From Semisulcospira habei (taxonomy: Eukaryota; Mollusca; Gastropoda; Semisulcospiridae), in the NCBI GenBank assembly GCA_036245525.1, contig BTPG01000004.1:214748057-214812056 (forward strand): a stretch of DNA of 64,000 nucleotides, written 5' to 3'. The notes under the pieces were generated by a model, which did not search any database, was not told where the DNA came from, and saw only the letters and a list, made by a program, of their open reading frames with translations. A program made the translations under genes and the position numbers. Below, piece after piece: positions 1 to 10,712 of this stretch (position 1 is the stretch's first letter; the number at the start of each line of letters is the position of its first letter).

Positions 1-57
1 TTTATTATTTATTTTTTTAAAATTATTATTTAATAATAAATAATAATAATAATAACG
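1..57. repeat. AT-rich (AAT/ATT)n low-complexity DNA
   Basis: Simple A/T triplet repeats immediately upstream of a SINE. Nothing else is visible. Confidence 0.8.
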
Positions 58-454
58 GGCGGTCCGTGGCGCAGTGGTTAAGGCGCCTGCCACCGATGCT
101 AAAGGTGCTAGGTTCGATACCGGGTTTTGGCGTTGGATTTTTCTCCTCTAGTAAGTGTCACCGTTAATTCGGGCGGACCGTCGGGGGTTATTTTTCCGGG
201 TACTCCGGTTCTTCCACCCTTCTCCACCATGGTACCGGTTTCAGGTCACTTTATAAATTTCAAATACAAGCGATCAAAATTTCCGAAACCTCAGTAGCTG
301 AGCTGACCCTTCGCACCACGTGAATGTCCTGTGTTTGCTTTGTACTGTGTTTGTCTTCAGAGTGAATGCGTGTGTGTCACGTGAGTGTGCGTGTTGGGTT
401 CAGTTCGCTGCGCTTTGAGCCCACGATTCGTCGGATTGGGAAAAAGCGCCTATA

Positions 455-500
<46 letters not shown>

Positions 501-540
501 TTTAATTATTATTATTATTATTAATTTATTTATTTATTTA
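58..540 (+). mobile_element. tRNA-derived SINE, family S1, with ATT tail
   Basis: The head has a tRNA-like split pol III promoter: box A around GTGGCGCAGTGGTTAAGG and box B GGTTCGATACC. An unrelated body of about 330 bp follows, ending at AAAAGCGCC, and then a long (ATT)n/(TTTA)n tail from about 457. A second copy lies on the minus strand at 11645-12067, and the two share head, body and ATT-type tail, which defines the family. It encodes no protein and would depend on a LINE for mobility. It is not a functional tRNA gene because the cloverleaf cannot be completed downstream of box B. Confidence 0.85.
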
Positions 541-751
541 TTTTTTTTTTTGGGGGGGGAGGGGCGGAAGATGGATAAGCCTTACATTGTGTGTGCGCGC
601 GCGCGCGTGCGTGAAGGAAGGAATTTATTTAATGTCTTTTCACACATTGGTGATATTAGACCCAAAAAAAAAAATTAACAACCAAACACACAACTTGTGA
701 ATATCAAACTATAGCAATAATTAACATTCAACCACACACACAAATTACTTA

Positions 752-1040
752 TTATAATAGTTTACCCACCAGACTATGAATTATGATATTAACTATTGGA
801 ATGGCAATATTTCCATGTAAGATGTCATACAAATTTTCTGCTAAGTGATCAACTATTATGTTATTTTTTGTCAACAGATTCATTGTAATAGGACACTCAC
901 AGATTAAATGTTTAACAGAGATGGGGCTTAAGCACTCGCATTTGATGTCTTTTGCGAATTTTGTTTTCCAAAAATTTAGTCTTAACTTGTGTATCAATGA
1001 AGCTGTTTTTCTTGAACAAGGAGGACCATAGCATATTTCA
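752..1040 (-). pseudogene. C-terminal remnant of a non-LTR retrotransposon ORF (I/R1-like)
   Basis: An open stretch of about 81 codons on the minus strand contains a LINE C-terminal signature: HKLRLNFWKTKF, then a Cys-rich segment CECLSPISVKHLICECP. This resembles the C-x-C...H-x-x-x-C zinc-knuckle region that follows the RT or RNase H domain in I/R1/Jockey-type elements. A related upstream segment (RKTASLIHKL) continues in the same frame, but no RT or endonuclease domain is present. The clade assignment is inference. What is visible is only the terminal motif and a stop codon near 754. Confidence 0.45.
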
Positions 1041-1156
1041 TATCATCTTTGTGAAAAAAGCTGTTTAGCACAGAGTACATTTCATGTAGAGATAATTGCA
1101 TATTATTACAAACTGGAGTTTTCTCTATTTATAGCCCCCTTTATAGCGCGTGCGTG

Positions 1157-1178
1157 AGTGTGTGTGTGTGTGTGTGTG

Positions 1179-1237
<59 letters not shown>

Positions 1238-1264
1238 CGTGCGAATGTGTCTTGTATGTGTCCA

Positions 1265-1328
<64 letters not shown>

Positions 1329-1486
1329 AGAGAGATTGCATGCATGCGTGTGTGTGTAAGTGCGTGCGTGCGTGCGTGAGAGTGTGCGTGTGTGTTTCTT
1401 GTGTGTGTGAGTGCGTGCGTGCATGTGTGCGTGCGTGCGTGTGTGTGTGTGTGTGTGTGTGTGCGTGTGTGTGTGCGTGTGTGTGT
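1157..1486. repeat. (TG)n microsatellite, interrupted
   Basis: Several TG blocks are separated by short spacers with TGCG variants. Long open frames of alternating Cys/Val or His/Thr across it are artefacts of the dinucleotide. Confidence 0.97.
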
Positions 1487-1626
1487 TCGTTTATGTGTAC
1501 ACCGAGAAACAACATGGTTAACGTGTAGCGGAGAGATCTTACAAATGGAAGCAGGATTTCATAGTTCGGTAGCGTTAACACGGCCACCATTATCCACGCC
1601 TACATTCTGATGTTTTGGTTAACTTG

Positions 1627-1811
1627 TTAATCCATTCAGCCCCGACGCCTTACAGCTGGTGATGGATCGACCATGATAATTCAAGGGTAGTGCCACATTA
1701 GCTTGGCGCCTAATGGCGCCAAGCTAATCTGGCACCAACCTTGAATTATCATGGTCAGTCCATCTTCTGGAACACATCTGAGGAATTAGGGAAAAGAGAC
1801 CTTGGGGTTAA
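1627..1811. mobile_element. Palindromic TTAA element, family A (copy A1, degenerate right end)
   Basis: It starts TTAATCCATTCAGCCCCGAC. The near-perfect hairpin core (about 1663-1768) has GATCGACCATGATAATTCAA in the left arm, TTGGCGCC at the centre and the complementary arm after it. The right end is eroded and stops at a TTAA at 1808-1811. It abuts the first recognisable codons of the L2-like LINE at 1812. Confidence 0.7.
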
Positions 1812-3827
1812 ATGGGTTCACCGTTCACAGAGAGATCTTCCAAACCACCAGATCCAAAGTCTGCAGAATGATCTCCCACTCCAAACGTAAACATCTTCAA
1901 AACAAAATCCTGGAATCCACTTCATCCAAAACCCTCTACGCCACCATGAACACACTCCTAGGCACTTCTAAAGAATCTCCTCTCCCCAACACACACAGCA
2001 AAGAAGAACTCCCGTCCGCTTTTTCCATCTATTTCTCCGACAAAATCCAAACTCTGCGCATTGCGCAACACACTCGACACTCTGCCTTCTCCGCCTTGCC
2101 TCCTCCCCCCCCCCCCCCCCCACCCTCCTTTCCGGCACTCCCTTCTCGTCCTTCCGGCCCGTCTCTCAGGATGAAGTCCTCAAGACCATAAAGTCCATGC
2201 CTTTCAAAACCTGAGAACTAGACCCCCTCCCAGCTTCTCTCTACCGGGACGGCCTTCCAAAACTTTTGCCCTTCACCACCGACATCATCAACACATCTCT
2301 AGAGAATGGCTCCGTCCCTGATATCTTCAAGTCCGCCATTGTCCGTCCTCTCCTCAAAAAACACAACCTCGACCCAAACGAACTCAAGAACTACCGCCCA
2401 GTCTCCAATCTCTCTTTCCTGTCCAAGCTTCTTGAGAAGGTTGTCCTCAACCAGCTCAACCTCCACCTCTCCGACAACAACCTGCTCAGTCCCTTCCAGT
2501 CTGCCTATCGCAAACATCACAGCACTGAAACAGCCCTTCTATATATCCTAAATGACCTGCTTTTCTCCACCGACTCGGGCAACATCTTCCTTCTTACGCT
2601 ACTCGATCTCTCTGCCGCCTTCGACACCATAGACCACTCTATCCTCCTCCACCGCCTTCACCACTCCTTTGGCATCACTGACTCGGCTCACTCCTGGTTT
2701 CTCTCCTACCTCTCCGACAGACAGCAGTCTGTCACCATCGACGGCGTCTCCTCCAACCCAGTCAGGCTCTCCTGCGGCGTTCCACAGGGGTCCGTCCTGG
2801 GTCCGGTCCTTTTCACACTCTACACCTCTCCCCTGTCCAACATCATCCAATCTCACCAATACACCACCATCTCTACGCTGACGACTCACACCTACTAGAC
2901 AAAGACAAACTCGACAACACTCAGTCACTACTGACTCGCACGGCTGACTGCTACGAAGACGTGAACAACTGGATGACAGCAAACAAGCTCAAACTGAACG
3001 ACAAAACGGAAGCCATGCTGGTAGGCACTCGCCAGAAACTTTCCCAGCTCCCTCCCTCTCTCCACCTTCAACTCGACAGCACCCCCATCTCCCTCTCTGA
3101 CTCGGTCAAGAACCTCGGCGCTATCCTCGATTCCTCTCTTTCCATGACCAGCTTCGTCTCCGCCACGGCCCAGGCATGTTATTTCCACCTCCGCCGCATC
3201 AGTCAGATCAGAAAATACCTCACTACCGAAGCTGACACCAAACTCGCTGTCTCTCTCATCTTATCTCGCATCGACTACTGCAACTCTCTCCTTTCCGGCC
3301 TTCCTCACTCTACCACTCTCACTCTCCAGCGCGTCCAGAACAGTGCTGCCCGCCTCGTCCTCAGAAAGAAAAAGTCCGACCACATCACTCCCCTGCTCAA
3401 GCTCCTTCACTGGCTCCCCATCCCCCAACGCATCCAATACAAGATTCTGTCTCTCTGCTACAAATTCCTGAACAACTACGATACTACCTATCTCTCCAAC
3501 TTACTTCACCCTTACACTCCTTCCCGCTCCCTCCGCTCCGCCTCCGACCCTCTACGCCTCATCATCCCCCGCACCAAACTCAGCACTTTTGGCCCCCGCT
3601 CCTTCTCTGTCTACGCTCCATCCACCTGGAACACTCTCTCACTCTCTCTCTCCGTCAGAAACACTCTCTCTCCTCCTTCCAGTCCGCCCTCAAAACTCAC
3701 CTCTTTCAACAGTTCTAGCACTATATCACTACACTCCCCACCCCAAGCTGACCGTCGTAATGTATTTTCACTATTTATGGTACGCGAGTCATTGTCTAAA
3801 GCGTGCTCATGCGTGTGCGAGCTGTGA
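1812..3827 (+). pseudogene. L2/CR1-like reverse transcriptase pseudogene
   Basis: RT blocks appear in order: NYRPVSNLSFLSKLLEKVV, then SAYRKHHSTETALL, LLDLSAAFDTIDHSILL, CGVPQGSVLGPVLFTLYT and the catalytic YADD (codons at 2874-2885), followed by NWMTANKLKLN and a C-terminal domain ending near 3827. The HHSTETAL and LSAAFDTIDH wording is typical of L2/CR1/Rex1-type LINEs. Lesions are a frame change near 2150-2170 after a C-run, an in-frame TGA near 2211, and a frame change just before YADD (2840-2874). It is therefore a dead copy. No endonuclease domain is left. Confidence 0.85.
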
Positions 3828-3905
3828 GTGCGCGCTTAGAGTTATAATTGTTATAAGATAAGCGCATTATAAATACCGCAATTATTATTATTTATTATTA
3901 TTTAT
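1812..3905 (+). mobile_element. L2/CR1-like LINE, 5'-truncated, with (ATT)n tail
   Basis: The element enters within the ORF upstream of the RT domain and runs through RT, a C-terminal domain and a 3' UTR that ends TAAGCGCATTATAAATACCG followed by ATT repeats. Two more pieces of the same family are in the window: 26536-27062 on the minus strand and about 28560-28700 on the plus strand. They share the same terminus, so the 3' boundary is well supported. The 5' end is cut at the TTAA border of element A1. Confidence 0.85.
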
Positions 3906-3914
3906 CTAGAGACG

Positions 3915-3976
3915 ACGGAGTGCGTGAAACCTAAAAACGGAGTGCGTGAAACCTAAAGACGGAGTGCGTGAAACCG
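3915..3976. repeat. Three tandem copies of a 22-bp unit
   Basis: The unit ACGGAGTGCGTGAAACCTAA is repeated three times directly after the LINE tail. The rest of the stretch to 4114 shows nothing recognisable. Confidence 0.85.
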
Positions 3977-4114
3977 ACCTAAAGATGATTTTCTGTTTTA
4001 TACTAGATGTTTTAAAACAGACAATAATGTTGTCTAAATTGTGAATTTTTCTTGAGTATACAATGTGTAATGTCAAGCCTGAGAATGTGTGTGACTACAC
4101 TGTAGATGTTATTG

Positions 4115-4331
4115 TTAACCCATTCAGCCCTGCCGCACTACAGCAGGAGATGGGTCGACCATGATAATTCAAGGTAAGTGCCAGATTAGCTTGGCGCCTC
4201 ATGTCGGCGCCAAGCTAATCTGGCACTGCCCTTGAATTATCATGGGCGATCCATCTCCTGCAACAGGTGCATAGTCGTTAGATGACGCCTCCAAAATTTG
4301 GGAAATACGTGCGTCGGGCTGAATGAGTTAA
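4115..4331. mobile_element. Palindromic TTAA element, family A (copy A2)
   Basis: TTAA at both ends (4115-4118, 4328-4331). The ends are TTAACCCATTCAGCCC and GGGCTGAATGAGTTAA, an inverted terminal repeat. The long core hairpin centres on TTGGCGCC...GGCGCCAA near 4200, with arms running out to GGTCGACCATGATAATTCAA. The 217-bp length matches the other intact A copies (214-225 bp). Confidence 0.85.
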
Positions 4332-4353
4332 TGAATTGTGCCCCCATGTATAC

Positions 4354-4360
4354 ACACACA

Positions 4361-4425
<65 letters not shown>

Positions 4426-4430
4426 ATACA
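4354..4430. repeat. (CA)n microsatellite
   Basis: CA repeats with a few interruptions, followed by C-rich low-complexity DNA to about 4525. Confidence 0.97.
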
Positions 4431-4552
4431 CACCCCTTACGCACCTTCACCTCCACCTCACCCCCCTACCCTCTTATGCACCTCTCCTTTCACCCCCCTC
4501 CCTCCTCATCCCCCCCCCCCCCCCTTTCGCTGAGTTCACGTGACCATTAATA

Positions 4553-4656
4553 TCCTTTGAAGGCAAAAGACTGTAAGTCCATTTTTGTGAAAAGCACGAT
4601 TTTCGTTGTAATGAATTGCAATGAAAACGCTGCTTTTCACAAGAAGACGCTTCCTA
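4553..4656. repeat. Hairpin element, family F (copy F1)
   Basis: An inverted repeat built on TTTTTGTGAAAAGC and its complement GCTTTTCACAA, flanked by AAGGCAAAAGACTGTAAGTC. Related hairpins are at 10541-10712, 27412-27672 and 53722-53825. It is probably a small MITE. No target duplication could be fixed. Confidence 0.6.
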
Positions 4657-4827
4657 TTAATCCACAAGTTTCGTCCCGCCAGCAGAGCTTGGCTGTAATT
4701 GGACTAAATCGGTGAAGGAAATACACGAGAAAACAGTGAAGTTTCGTTTGAACGGACGACCACCGACAAGGAACTGGAGCAAGATCGCGGGCAGTTCCGC
4801 ATAACCAGCTCGTACCATATGCTCAGA

Positions 4828-4912
4828 CAATACTCCAAACATCTCCAAGAGGCATAGATCCTCCGGGCTCATGAGGATCTATGCCTCTTGGAGATGTTTG
4901 GAGTGGAGTCCA
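4828..4912. repeat. Palindrome related to family B hairpin core
   Basis: Arms reading CCAAACATCTCCAAGAGGCA and AGATCCTC are mirrored after a short centre (CGGGCTCAT). The inner arm is the family B core (AAGAGGCATAGATCCTC) but the outer arm differs from full-length B. No TTAA ends are visible. Confidence 0.7.
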
Positions 4913-5642
4913 TGCTTGTGGTACAAACTGGTTGCCTGCTATGATTTGGCTTGGGAGTCGTTCGTTGTAAACGAAACCTCAGTCACTGCTAGTATCGGCG
5001 TGCCTGACAAATTGCACACCAACACATTGCCGTGAGGACAAAAGAACACGGGACATTACAACGTCAAAGTAGAGTAGACTTAATAGGAGAAGGAGTGGTC
5101 TCCCTTCCTCCTCCCCCCCCCCCCCTCCTATGTCTGACCAACCCCTTCCTCTCCAACCCCCCCCCCCCCCCTCTCTCCTCAGTCTTTTCTAAAAAGTTAG
5201 AAGCCTAAAAGAATCAAAGAAAAGAATCGGAATCAGACCCGTGGTCTAGTGCAGACAAGAGAGCAGTAAAACCGATCAGAAAATGGCCGCACATTCCCTC
5301 ACCGAACCCCAAACACCCCCCCTCGATTTAAGAAACCAGATCAGTTCCTGTTTGTCAGAAAGATTGCATAGATTCTCATTAGTGAGGGGCTTGTGAGAGG
5401 CTATGCCTCTTGCAGACTGAAAGAGCTGCAGAGCGCAAAGATTAATCAGAGCTAAGGGCGAGCACTCTCGGTTAATGCCGGATTCGGGCCCAAAAATCAT
5501 CGGACATTCGGGACGAATAAAACTGAAATTGGAGGGGTGGAGATACAATCCAGATATCCTCTGAGACTGCAGCGGGATGTGCTTGACCAGGAGGACGAGA
5601 ATTGAAGCTGCCTAAAAAAAATTTACTTCAGAGCCAAGATCT

Positions 5643-5717
5643 ACTCACAAGCAAAAGAAATGCGACATTTTTGGATGAATCAAAAAATGTCGCACTTCTT
5701 TTGCTTGTGAGTGTACT
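5643..5717. repeat. Palindromic element, family G (copy G1)
   Basis: Arms of about 35 bp: ACTCACAAGCAAAAGAAATG then CGACATTTTTTG, and the complement, with a very short loop. A second member with the same arms lies at 15133-15227. Confidence 0.75.
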
Positions 5718-5744
5718 AATACAGCTTTTCACTGAGAGATAAAA

Positions 5745-5956
5745 ATGCGCAATTTTTGTTTAGACAAAGAGAGAGGTAAAATTCGCATACTTTTTAGACA
5801 GGTAGAAAGGATAGATACTAATCACAGAAAGAAAGGCAGAATAATCAAACTTTTCGGACAGATAGTTATACAAATATTCACAATTTTCATTCAAATAGAA
5901 AGGCAAAATACTCAAAATGTTTACATAAATAGAAAGACAAAACACACAAACTTTTC
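5745..5956. repeat. Degenerate tandem repeat of about 40 bp, left part
   Basis: Units resembling AGAAAGGCAAAATACTCAAA followed by CTTTTCAGACA recur several times. The same repeat resumes at 9314-9390 on the other side of the RTE-like LINE, so the LINE was inserted into this array. Confidence 0.75.
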
Positions 5957-5974
5957 AAACAAACACTTACTTAC

Positions 5975-8900
5975 TTACTTACGCCTGTCACCCCTACCCG
6001 GGTATAGGCCGTCGACGAGAGACCTCCAGCAACTCCTGTCCTGTGCTTCTCCTTCGATTCTACTCCAGGTGGTTCCCAGTCTCTTGATGTCTGCTTGGAG
6101 GTCTCGACGCCAGCAGTTTCTCGGCCTACCTCTTTTCCTCTTTCCCTGGGGGTTCCATGACAATGCCTGCCTAGTGATACTGGAAGCTGGCTTTCTCAGA
6201 CTGTGACCGATCCATCCCCATCTTCTTCGCCCAATTTCATTCTCTGCTGTTATCTGCTCTGTTCTCTCCCAGAGTCTGACGTTGCTGATCTTCTCTGGCC
6301 AGTGGATTTTCAAAATTCTTCTAAGGCAACTGTTCATGAAGGTCTGTACTCTGTTGACTGACGTTAAGCAATGTACAATCAATCTGTTGACTGTGGTTTT
6401 TGTCAATCTCCATGTCTCTGCTCCATATAGGACAACTGCTTTTACATTGGAGTTGAAAATCCGGACTTTGGTGTGTTGTGACAGCTTTCTGGAACTCCAC
6501 ACTTTTTTCAACTGGAGAAAGGCTGCTCTGGCTTTACCGATTCGTGCTCTGACATCTGCATCAGTGCCGCCTTTTTTTGTCTATGATGCTCCCGAGATAG
6601 GTGAAGGACTCCACCTCCTCCAACGGGGTGCCAGCAAGCAAGACTGGTTCTTCCCTGGTTGCGTTCAGCCTCATTGTCTTTGTTTTCTGTTTGTGAATGG
6701 TGAGGCCCACTTGGGACGAGATGTCAGCAAGCCTCGTGGTCTTGTCCTGCATTTGTTGATGAGTGTGGGACAGTAATGCCAAGTCGTCTGCAAAATCGAG
6801 GTCGTCAAGCTGTGTCCACAGTGTCCACTGTATTCCACTTCGTCTGTGCTCTGTGGTCATCTTCATGACCCAGTCTATGGCCAGTAGGAAGAGGAACGGA
6901 GACAGCAGACACCCCTGCCTGACACCAGTTCTGACCTGGAGCTCTCTGGTGAACTGCCCTTCGTGGATCACGCGACATGTCATGCCATCATAGCTGCTCT
7001 TGATCAGGCGGACGAGCTTTGTGGGTACACCGTAGTGTCGTAGAAGTTTCCACAGAGTCTCTCGGTCCACGCTGTCAAATGCTTTCTCATAATCCACAAA
7101 GTTGACGTACAGCGGGGAGCTCCACTCCAGAGACTGTTCCACAATGATGCGGAGAGTGGCGATCTGGTCTGTACATGATCGGTTCTTCCTGAATCCTGCT
7201 TGCTGGTCTCTCAGCTGGGGGTCAACGGAGCTCTTCATTCTCTCTAGGATGATCCTGTTGAAGACCTTTCCTGGTACTGACAGCAAGGTGATTCCTCTGT
7301 AGTTGGAACACTTGCTGAGGTCGCCTTTCTTGGGAAGCTTGATTAGGTACCCCTCCTTCCAGTCAGCTGGCATCACCTCCTCTTCCCAGATCTTTCCAAA
7401 CAGTGGGTACAGCATCTCAACCGTTGTCTCTAGGTCTGCTTTCAGAGACTCCGCTGGGATGCCATCTGGCCCTGCTGCTTTGCCATTCTTCAAAAATGCC
7501 ACTGCTTTTCTGATCTCTTCCCAGCTGGGTCTGTCACAGCTGATGGGTAGGTCGGTCTCTGCCGGCTGGATGTCGGGGGGGTCGGGTGGGCTAGGTCTGT
7601 TCAGTAACTCTTCAAAATACTCAGCCCATCTGTCGAGTTGGTCTGCTCTGTCTGCAATAGGCTTGCCTTCTTTGTCTTTTACTGGTCTTTCTGTATGGCC
7701 ATACTTACCCGACAATCTTCTGGTAATGTCGTAGAGCTGTTTCATGTTGCCGCTGCCTGCTGCCTTTTCTGCCTCTGCTGCCAGGCTGTCTGTGTAGGCC
7801 CTCTTGTCTGCCCTGATACTCCTCTTCACCTCGCGGTTGACTTCCGAGTATTCCCCCTGTGCCCTTACTTTGGCTGCTCTCGTGCGACTGTTGTTGACCG
7901 CTGCTTTCTTCTGCTTCCTCGCTTCTATCTTCTTCAAGGTCTGTGCCGACAGCCAGTCCTTGTGGTGGTGTTTCCTGAACCCTACAGTGTCTTTGCAGGT
8001 TGAGTTCAGCGCCTCTCTAACTGCCTTCCACTGCTGCTCTGTGGTGACCGCCTCCTCTTCATTTACTAGCTCCTGTAGCGCTTGAAACCGGTTGGACAGC
8101 ACCAGTTTGAACTCTTCTCTAACTCCAGTTTCTCTCAAGAGGCCTACATTATAGCGCTGTCTTCTTGTTGTCTCTGTGCGGCTTTTCTTTAGCTTGAGCT
8201 TCATTCTTAAGGTAAGCAGATGGTGGTCTGAGGCGGCATCTGCTCCCCTCCTCACTCGAACATCTTGAAGGGATCTTCTAAATTTCTTGCTAATGCAGAT
8301 ATGGTCTATTTGGTTCTCTGTTGTATGGTCAGGTGAGACCCAAGTTGCTTTGTGTATTCTTCTGTGTGGGAAGATGCTGCCTCCAATGACAAGTCGGTTT
8401 AGAGCACAAAAGTCTACAAACCTCTCCCCGTTCTCACTCATCTCCGAGCCTAGTCCCTGTCTCCCCATCACCTCTTCGTATCCGGTGTTGTCCTCCCCTA
8501 TTTTGGCATTAAAATCGCCCATGACGATGGTGATGTCTCGCTCCGCACATTTGTCCACGGCACTCTGGAGTCGGTCGTAGAACTCTTGTTTCTCTTCCTC
8601 GTCACTGTCATTGGTGGGCGCATAACACTGGATGACGTTCAGCTTGAGCTTTTTCTTAGTTCTAAAGGCTGCTGTTATAATTCTTGGCCCAAGAGGTTCC
8701 CAACCCATCAGCGCTCTCTGTACCACTGGTGACAGGTTGAGTGCTACTCCTTCTGTATGGGGGGCATTCTCCTCTTCATGACCTGAATACAGAATCATCT
8801 CCCCACTTAACAGCCTTTTCTGGCCAGACTGCGTCCATCTGGCTTCACTGATGCCTAGCAGGGAAAGGTTGTACTTTTGCATTTCCGCTGCTATCTGGGC

Positions 8901-9023
8901 GGCCTTGCCGCTCTGGTACATGGTCTTGACGTTCCATGTGCCCATGGTTGTATCCCTGGATAGAGAGAGGCGGCTCGGTCCTGTGGCTTCCGAAGACTTC
9001 CGGCTTTCACCACAGGACGTCAT
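5975..9023 (-). pseudogene. RTE-like endonuclease/reverse transcriptase ORF, one frameshift
   Basis: The ATG at 9021-9023 opens an ORF of 820 codons. The N-terminal endonuclease domain has GTWNVKTMYQSG, then SEARW, IQCYAPTND, VMGDFNAKIG (about residue 169), ENQIDHICIS and SDHHLL. RT follows with GPDGIPAESL, QAGFRKNRSCTDQI, NFVDYEKAFDSVD, GVRQGCLLSPFLF and FADD (about residue 743). The frame is lost near 6570 because copy 1 has seven T where copy 2 has six. The C-terminal part then continues at 5975-6511 (ETWRLTKTTVN..., RKRGRPRNCWRRDLQ) and stops inside the tail. Apart from this slip, the only other change I see against copy 2 is an in-frame 33-bp insertion. Confidence 0.9.
6361..6383. mobile_element. 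23-bp SINE-tail-like insertion with 10-bp duplication
   Basis: CTGTTGACTG stands on both sides (6351-6360 and 6384-6393). Copy 2 of the LINE has it once (near 42210). The inserted ACGTTAAGCAATGTACAATC resembles the 3' end seen at 31636-31668. It adds 11 codons without breaking the frame. It is best read as a severely 5'-truncated SINE. Confidence 0.7.
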
Positions 9024-9313
9024 AAGTCTTCTAGTAGAAGAACCTTCCTCCTCCAGGACAGGAATTACTGTTAATCTTTTCGTCGGCGTTTTTGTAGCTA
9101 TTTCCTTTTTTGCAGGGTGGGGAAGCTACCCCCACGCCCAACCCCCTTACTAGGAGGACCAGGGGTTTTCTGTCGGGGTCACCTTCCCTTAGACCATGTT
9201 GGTTCACGGCACCTTATTTCATTCGGTGCACCCCTCTCACGAGGGACCCTCTATCCACCACCCAGGGGACGCGCCTCAACGCCGTATGGTCCCAGCGCGA
9301 GGAAACAAACACT

Positions 9314-9390
9314 GAGAAAGGCAAAATACTCAAACTTTTCAGACAAATATAAAGGCAAAGTACTCGATATACTTTTCAGACTAATGCAAA
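9314..9390. repeat. Degenerate 40-bp tandem repeat, right part
   Basis: Continues the array of 5745-5956 after the LINE: GAGAAAGGCAAAATACTCAA, then CTTTTCAGACAAATATAAAG. Confidence 0.75.
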
Positions 9391-9595
9391 GGGTCGAATG
9401 CAAAGTGTTGTGCGCACTGCCTCGTGCAAATGCGCTGTGTGAGATGGATCCATAATGATAGCGTGTGTGTTGTGCTCAATTCACTTGACAACTTGGTCTT
9501 TCCGGAAAATGAAACAGACACTGAATTTCCACAAATCAGAAGTCGCTGTAGGTTAAAAATTTACGAGTCTTTTGAGTGGATTAAAAAAAAATTCG

Positions 9596-9760
9596 CGACC
9601 TGGGTCAGATGGCTCAACCCGGTGGTAGAGCGTTGGACTCGCGATGGTGAGGTCTCGGGTTCGAACCCCGGTGTGGTCAAAATTTGTAAGGACCCTATTC
9701 GGTGTCCAGGTCTTTGAAATCGCCTTCGTGGTGACAAGAGTCGTTCGGCCCTACACGCTC
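9596..9760 (+). mobile_element. tRNA-derived SINE, family S3 (copy a)
   Basis: tRNA-like head: GGTGGTAGAGCGTTGGACTC (box A region) and GGTTCGAACCCC (box B). A body with TCTTTGAAATCGCCTTCG follows. The same body is at 45717-45864 and, as a copied patch, at 44536-44633. No tail or duplication was resolved. Confidence 0.75.
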
Positions 9761-10104
9761 AACGCTTTTCGTTTTCCGCTTTCTCTCTATCCGTCATCAC
9801 AACTTGCCAAAACCACCTCTCACGTCCTCCCCCCCCCCCCCCCATCCTCCCACCAGCTTCATCAATCGCACCCTCCTCACCGAGTCGTCCCCTCCCCTCA
9901 TCTGTCTATGACGTCACACGGGGGCATCAGCGTGCGACATCTCGAGTGAACACTGAGTGTTTTTCCCCCATCAATCTTTGATTCCAGCGATTACATTAAA
10001 CCTCGGGCTTTAAAACAACAAGATGAGCGCTTAAAAGGGGCTGGGTCCCCCGGGGGTGCGGCCAGAGGTGCCGGGGCCTAACCGCTGCGCCACCAGGCCG
10101 GCTG

Positions 10105-10205
10105 CGTCCATCTGCAAGAGGCATAGATCCTCATGAGCCCCTGCGGATGCACCAGTACAGTACTGCGGATGCAGGGGCTCATGAGAATTCATGCCTCTTA
10201 CTAAA
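10105..10205. repeat. Family B hairpin core (copy near 10.15 kb)
   Basis: The left arm CTGCAAGAGGCATAGATCCT with CATGAGCCCCTGCGGATGCA is mirrored by TGCATCCGCAGTACTG and the complement. The right arm ends ATGCCTCTTA. A second, shorter palindrome in the centre (CCAGTACAGTACTG) extends the loop. No TTAA ends were found. Nothing recognisable lies between it and 10540. Confidence 0.7.
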
Positions 10206-10540
10206 AAGAGGTCTGTTAATTGTCGCAGCGTCAGATCCTCAAGTCGCCCATGAGTGGCCTAGAGTTTGATGATTCCCCACGCAGAAACAGGGAGTCAATA
10301 GGATCTCGCAGTCTCCTGGTATGAGATGGGTCGCTTGAGAATCCAGAGATAGACAAATAAAGCCTACTCTGCCCGTCCGCTTCATGCGATGCCGTGTCAG
10401 ACATAGAGTTTCATGACTTGAGTGCGGTATGAAGCGACACGCAGAAACTGTGCATCTACTTGGTAAGTAAAAATAGGCATGAGAAACTCCGTCTACTGTT
10501 GTCAGAGACTGGCAGGATTGACTCAACCTTGACTACCCTG

Positions 10541-10712
10541 TCAGTAAAGGCAAAAGCCAGTCTCTCCATTTTTGTGAAAAGCAAAACTTTCGTTGCATGA
10601 AACCAAAAGGCGGTAAGTCAATATTTTTGTCAGAAAAGCGAGATTTCCATTGTAATGCTATTAAAATCTCGCTTTTCACAAAAGTGGACTTAATGCCTTT
10701 TGCCTTCACAGC
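10541..10712. repeat. Family F hairpin (copy F2)
   Basis: The stem is GAAAAGCGAGATTTCC and its complement within TTTTTGTCAG...CACAAAAGTGGACTTA. The outer flanks AGGCAAAAG and its complement CTTTTGCCT give terminal inverted repeats. A further half-stem lies at 10560-10600. Confidence 0.65.

Larger units (their letters stand above)
5957..9313 (-). mobile_element. RTE-like LINE, copy 1, with 11-bp target-site duplication
   Basis: The target-site duplication AAACAAACACT is present at 5957-5967 and 9303-9313. Between them, on the minus strand, are a 5' UTR of about 280 bp, one long ORF and a short (TAAG)n 3' tail. A copy that appears at least 98% identical by eye lies at 41823-45179 with its own 13-bp duplication, which fixes both ends independently. 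It looks full-length (about 3.3 kb). The RTE-type assignment rests on the single ORF with an apurinic-endonuclease-like domain followed by RT, and on the short-motif tail. Confidence 0.92.

Noticed and set aside
61..140. Possible true tRNA gene
   Set aside because: Only box A and box B are tRNA-like. The acceptor stem cannot pair and the sequence continues into a shared SINE body. The same applies at 9600, 40990, 45717 and 48140.
1154..1528. Cys/Val-rich and His/Thr-rich frames
   Set aside because: They arise from TG/CA microsatellites. The same applies to the frames at 18535, 21161, 25015, 29709, 39861 and 50891.
6763..8580. Several plus-strand open frames of 60-140 codons
   Set aside because: They are shadows of the minus-strand LINE ORF. 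The same set recurs at 42584-44408 over copy 2.
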